Shown here piece after piece: positions 43,347-44,548 of a DNA stretch of 44,548 bases. Source of the DNA: a virus; the IMG/VR virus record IMGVR_UViG_3300050821_003477, positions 1 to 44,548 of that record. One strand, written 5' to 3'. The notes beneath the pieces were generated by a model. The model was not told the origin of the DNA, did not search any database, and saw nothing but the letters and a program-made list of their open reading frames with translations. Numbering within the stretch: the first letter of the stretch is position 1; each line of letters starts with the position of its first letter. Position numbers and translations under genes: made by a program.

Positions 43347-44015
43347 ATGCAGGACAACCCAACGCCTGAACAACGGGCAGATCGAATCTTACGCGGCTTC
43401 AATGCTGAATTGCATGACGGCAACCCAATGTGGCTGCACGCCAACATTAAAATGGAAATTCAGGATGCTATTGCCAAGACTGTCGTGATGAAATCCGACG
43501 AGAAACCTCGACACGCAGTTGGCGTTTCCGTTTTGCTTGTTGAAGATGGCCGGTTACTGCTGGGCCGTCGAAAAGGCAATACAGCGGCTGGCATGCTCAG
43601 CACGCCGGGTGGCCGACTCGAACTCGCAGAGCAGCCGCTTTACTGCGCCGTGCGCGAATTCTACGAAGAGACCGGCGCTCGCATCCATTCCGACGATCTC
43701 AAAGTGATGGATGTGAAGAAACTTTCTCGATTCGATGATCACTACATCATGTTCTATGTTCTGGCAACCGAACACACAGGTACGATCAAAAACATAGAGC
43801 CCGATAAATGCGAAGGCTGGCACTGGTATACGGGATTCGACCTCACTGGCCGAAAAGACATCACTGAGCCCGAAGATATACTGAAGCAACTTCCGCTAAC
43901 GTGGCCGTCCGAAGCCGCCACTGAGCAAGCGCGAGGATGGAACGCAGCACTCGTTGAACTTTATAAGCAAGGTCTTTTAAGTTCTGATCATGCGTCGAGT
44001 CTATTACGAAAATGA
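43347..44015 (+). CDS. Nudix hydrolase
   Basis: 222 aa, SD GGAGG. The Nudix box GGRLELAEQPLYCAVREFYEETGA (positions: G, x5, E, x7, R-E-F-x-E-E-x-G-A) is complete. The region before it, VGVSVLLVEDGRLLLGRRKG, is a normal Nudix strand. The enzyme hydrolyses a nucleoside diphosphate linked to X, such as NADH, ADP-ribose, capped RNA or damaged nucleotides. The first 50 residues are an extra helical segment. The substrate cannot be told. Start ATG 43347. Confidence 0.9.
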   Translation: MQDNPTPEQRADRILRGFNAELHDGNPMWLHANIKMEIQDAIAKTVVMKSDEKPRHAVGVSVLLVEDGRLLLGRRKGNTAAGMLSTPGGRLELAEQPLYCAVREFYEETGARIHSDDLKVMDVKKLSRFDDHYIMFYVLATEHTGTIKNIEPDKCEGWHWYTGFDLTGRKDITEPEDILKQLPLTWPSEAATEQARGWNAALVELYKQGLLSSDHASSLLRK

Positions 44016-44203
44016 GTCGGATCGTCTCATACACGATTGATTGCCAGAAGTGCGGCGCGGAGAACCGTCTGCCGCTGACGAATCAAGACATTCCGCGAGA
44101 CATGGTGCCGGAGGAAATTTTCGAATGCGGAAACTGCGGCGCAAATCTTAAACGGGAGCCCTTCGATCAGGGCGGATCATTCGAAATTACGAAGGAGGAA
44201 TAA
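44012..44203 (+). CDS. Zinc-ribbon-like protein (63 aa)
   Basis: ATG 44012 overlaps the Nudix stop by 4 nt. CQKCGAENRLPLTNQDIPRD and ECGNCGANLKRE form a two-CxxC zinc ribbon. No family was recognised. Confidence 0.72.
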   Translation: MSRIVSYTIDCQKCGAENRLPLTNQDIPRDMVPEEIFECGNCGANLKREPFDQGGSFEITKEE

Positions 44204-44473
44204 ATGAAAAACATTGCCAAAGTTTTAGATCAGCTAGTTGAGAAGAATGCTGCGGCGACAAAGACCGGAGATTATGTAGTTAGTCCGACACTGGTTGAAG
44301 CAGCGCAGAAAGAATTCCGAGCGCTTCTAGCTGCGGGAATCGGAGTTGAGATCGAAAACGTTGAGCGCGTCAAAGTCGTCAAGACAAAGATGCGTCACAA
44401 TGCACGGAAAGCAAAGAAGCCTCGTACACAGTGGGAAGCAGGAATGGAAGAATTGAACGCGGACAACAAATAG
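44204..44473 (+). CDS. Uncharacterised helical basic protein (89 aa)
   Basis: ATG 44204 with SD AAGGAGG, next to the previous stop. The N-terminal half is helical (NIAKVLDQLVEKNAAATKTG), the C-terminal half Lys/Arg-rich (KVVKTKMRHNARKAKKPRTQ). No family was recognised. Confidence 0.68.
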   Translation: MKNIAKVLDQLVEKNAAATKTGDYVVSPTLVEAAQKEFRALLAAGIGVEIENVERVKVVKTKMRHNARKAKKPRTQWEAGMEELNADNK

Positions 44474-44481
44474 GAGGAAAT

Positions 44482-44548
44482 ATGGGAAAGAAAAAGACAG
44501 TAACGGAAACACCAGAGCAGGGAGTCACGTTAGAGCCGAAGCATCACC
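44482..44548 (+). CDS. Partial protein at right edge
   Basis: ATG 44482 with SD AGGAGG starts MGKKKTVTETPEQGVTLEPK and runs off the edge. Only 22 residues are visible, so no function can be suggested. Confidence 0.6.
   Translation, partial: MGKKKTVTETPEQGVTLEPKHH

Noticed and set aside
43184-43369. 61-codon ORF before the Nudix gene
   Set aside because: It is a shadow of the 59-aa gene at 43156-43335, which has an SD and coupled position.
1-44548. CRISPR array or restriction-modification system
   Set aside because: No regular repeat-spacer array and no methyltransferase or restriction motif was seen. The only repeat families are the ones listed.
1-44548. Integrase and repressor of a temperate phage
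   Set aside because: No tyrosine or serine recombinase motif and no clear CI-like repressor were found, so a temperate lifestyle cannot be supported from this window.

Overview
This window looks like part of a large, lytic-type, tailed bacteriophage genome. The evidence is dense small genes packed head to tail with 1-4 nt stop/start overlaps, strong Shine-Dalgarno (SD) sequences, almost no intergenic DNA, and a phage-type replication, nucleotide and lysis gene set with no host housekeeping genes. Virion genes (capsid, tail, terminase) are not seen. The host cannot be named. A circularly permuted (two-piece) tmRNA gene is typical of Alphaproteobacteria, some Cyanobacteria and a few Betaproteobacteria, so a host from such a lineage is possible but not shown.

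Layout. Positions 1-1709 hold six leftward genes: a protein cut by the window edge, a 46-aa membrane protein, two small acidic or polar proteins, a SprT-like HExxH metalloprotein and a four-helix membrane protein. Positions about 1870-2690 form a divergent non-coding control region with three 13-bp iterons (GGTGACAC), a 45-bp imperfect inverted repeat around an AT-rich core, smaller palindromes and a sigma70-like promoter. Everything from 2691 to the end reads rightward. Positions 2691-12138 are mostly small uncharacterised genes plus a lytic transglycosylase-like protein, two papain-like cysteine-peptidase folds, a phosphoribosyltransferase, a DUF6166 protein and a NADAR protein. Positions 12139-12440 are a promoter-driven structured RNA region ending in a tRNA-like domain with CCA. 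Positions 12457-18177 hold an endonuclease VII homologue, a coiled-coil membrane protein, a T5 A1-like metallophosphoesterase and nucleotide-metabolism genes. Positions 18177-30605 are the replication and recombination block: DnaQ-like exonuclease, SSB-like protein, prim-pol/helicase, dUTPase, family A DNA polymerase, a candidate annealing protein, a UvrD-like helicase and a PD-(D/E)XK nuclease. Positions 30602-40986 hold small zinc-binding proteins, a DHH phosphoesterase, a P-loop kinase-like protein, an ATP-dependent DNA ligase, a GH24 lysozyme and a holin candidate. Positions 41012-41741 are an RNA locus with the permuted tmRNA, followed by a cREC receiver-like protein, a Nudix hydrolase and small genes to the right edge.

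How the parts work together. The replication block could copy, repair and recombine phage DNA largely independently of the host. dUTPase, a DUF5664 (dATP/dGTP diphosphohydrolase N-terminal) protein, two DUF4406/deoxyribosyltransferase-like proteins, a MazG-like candidate and Nudix suggest active shaping of nucleotide pools. NADAR, Nudix, phosphoribosyltransferase and cREC could also counter nucleotide-signal or NAD-based host defences (inference).

The most striking element is the permuted tmRNA at about 41340-41741. It has a 7-bp acceptor stem with a G3-U70 wobble, a T-arm, an encoded CCA, the tmRNA D-loop motif UUCGACGGG, a pseudoknot-like hairpin and a tag frame of 31 codons ending in AMAA. 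Regulation looks sigma70-like: several promoters share TTGACA, a 17-bp spacer and a TA-rich -10. A recurring GTTACGAAA motif and a recurring 20-30-bp translation-start repeat suggest phage-specific control.
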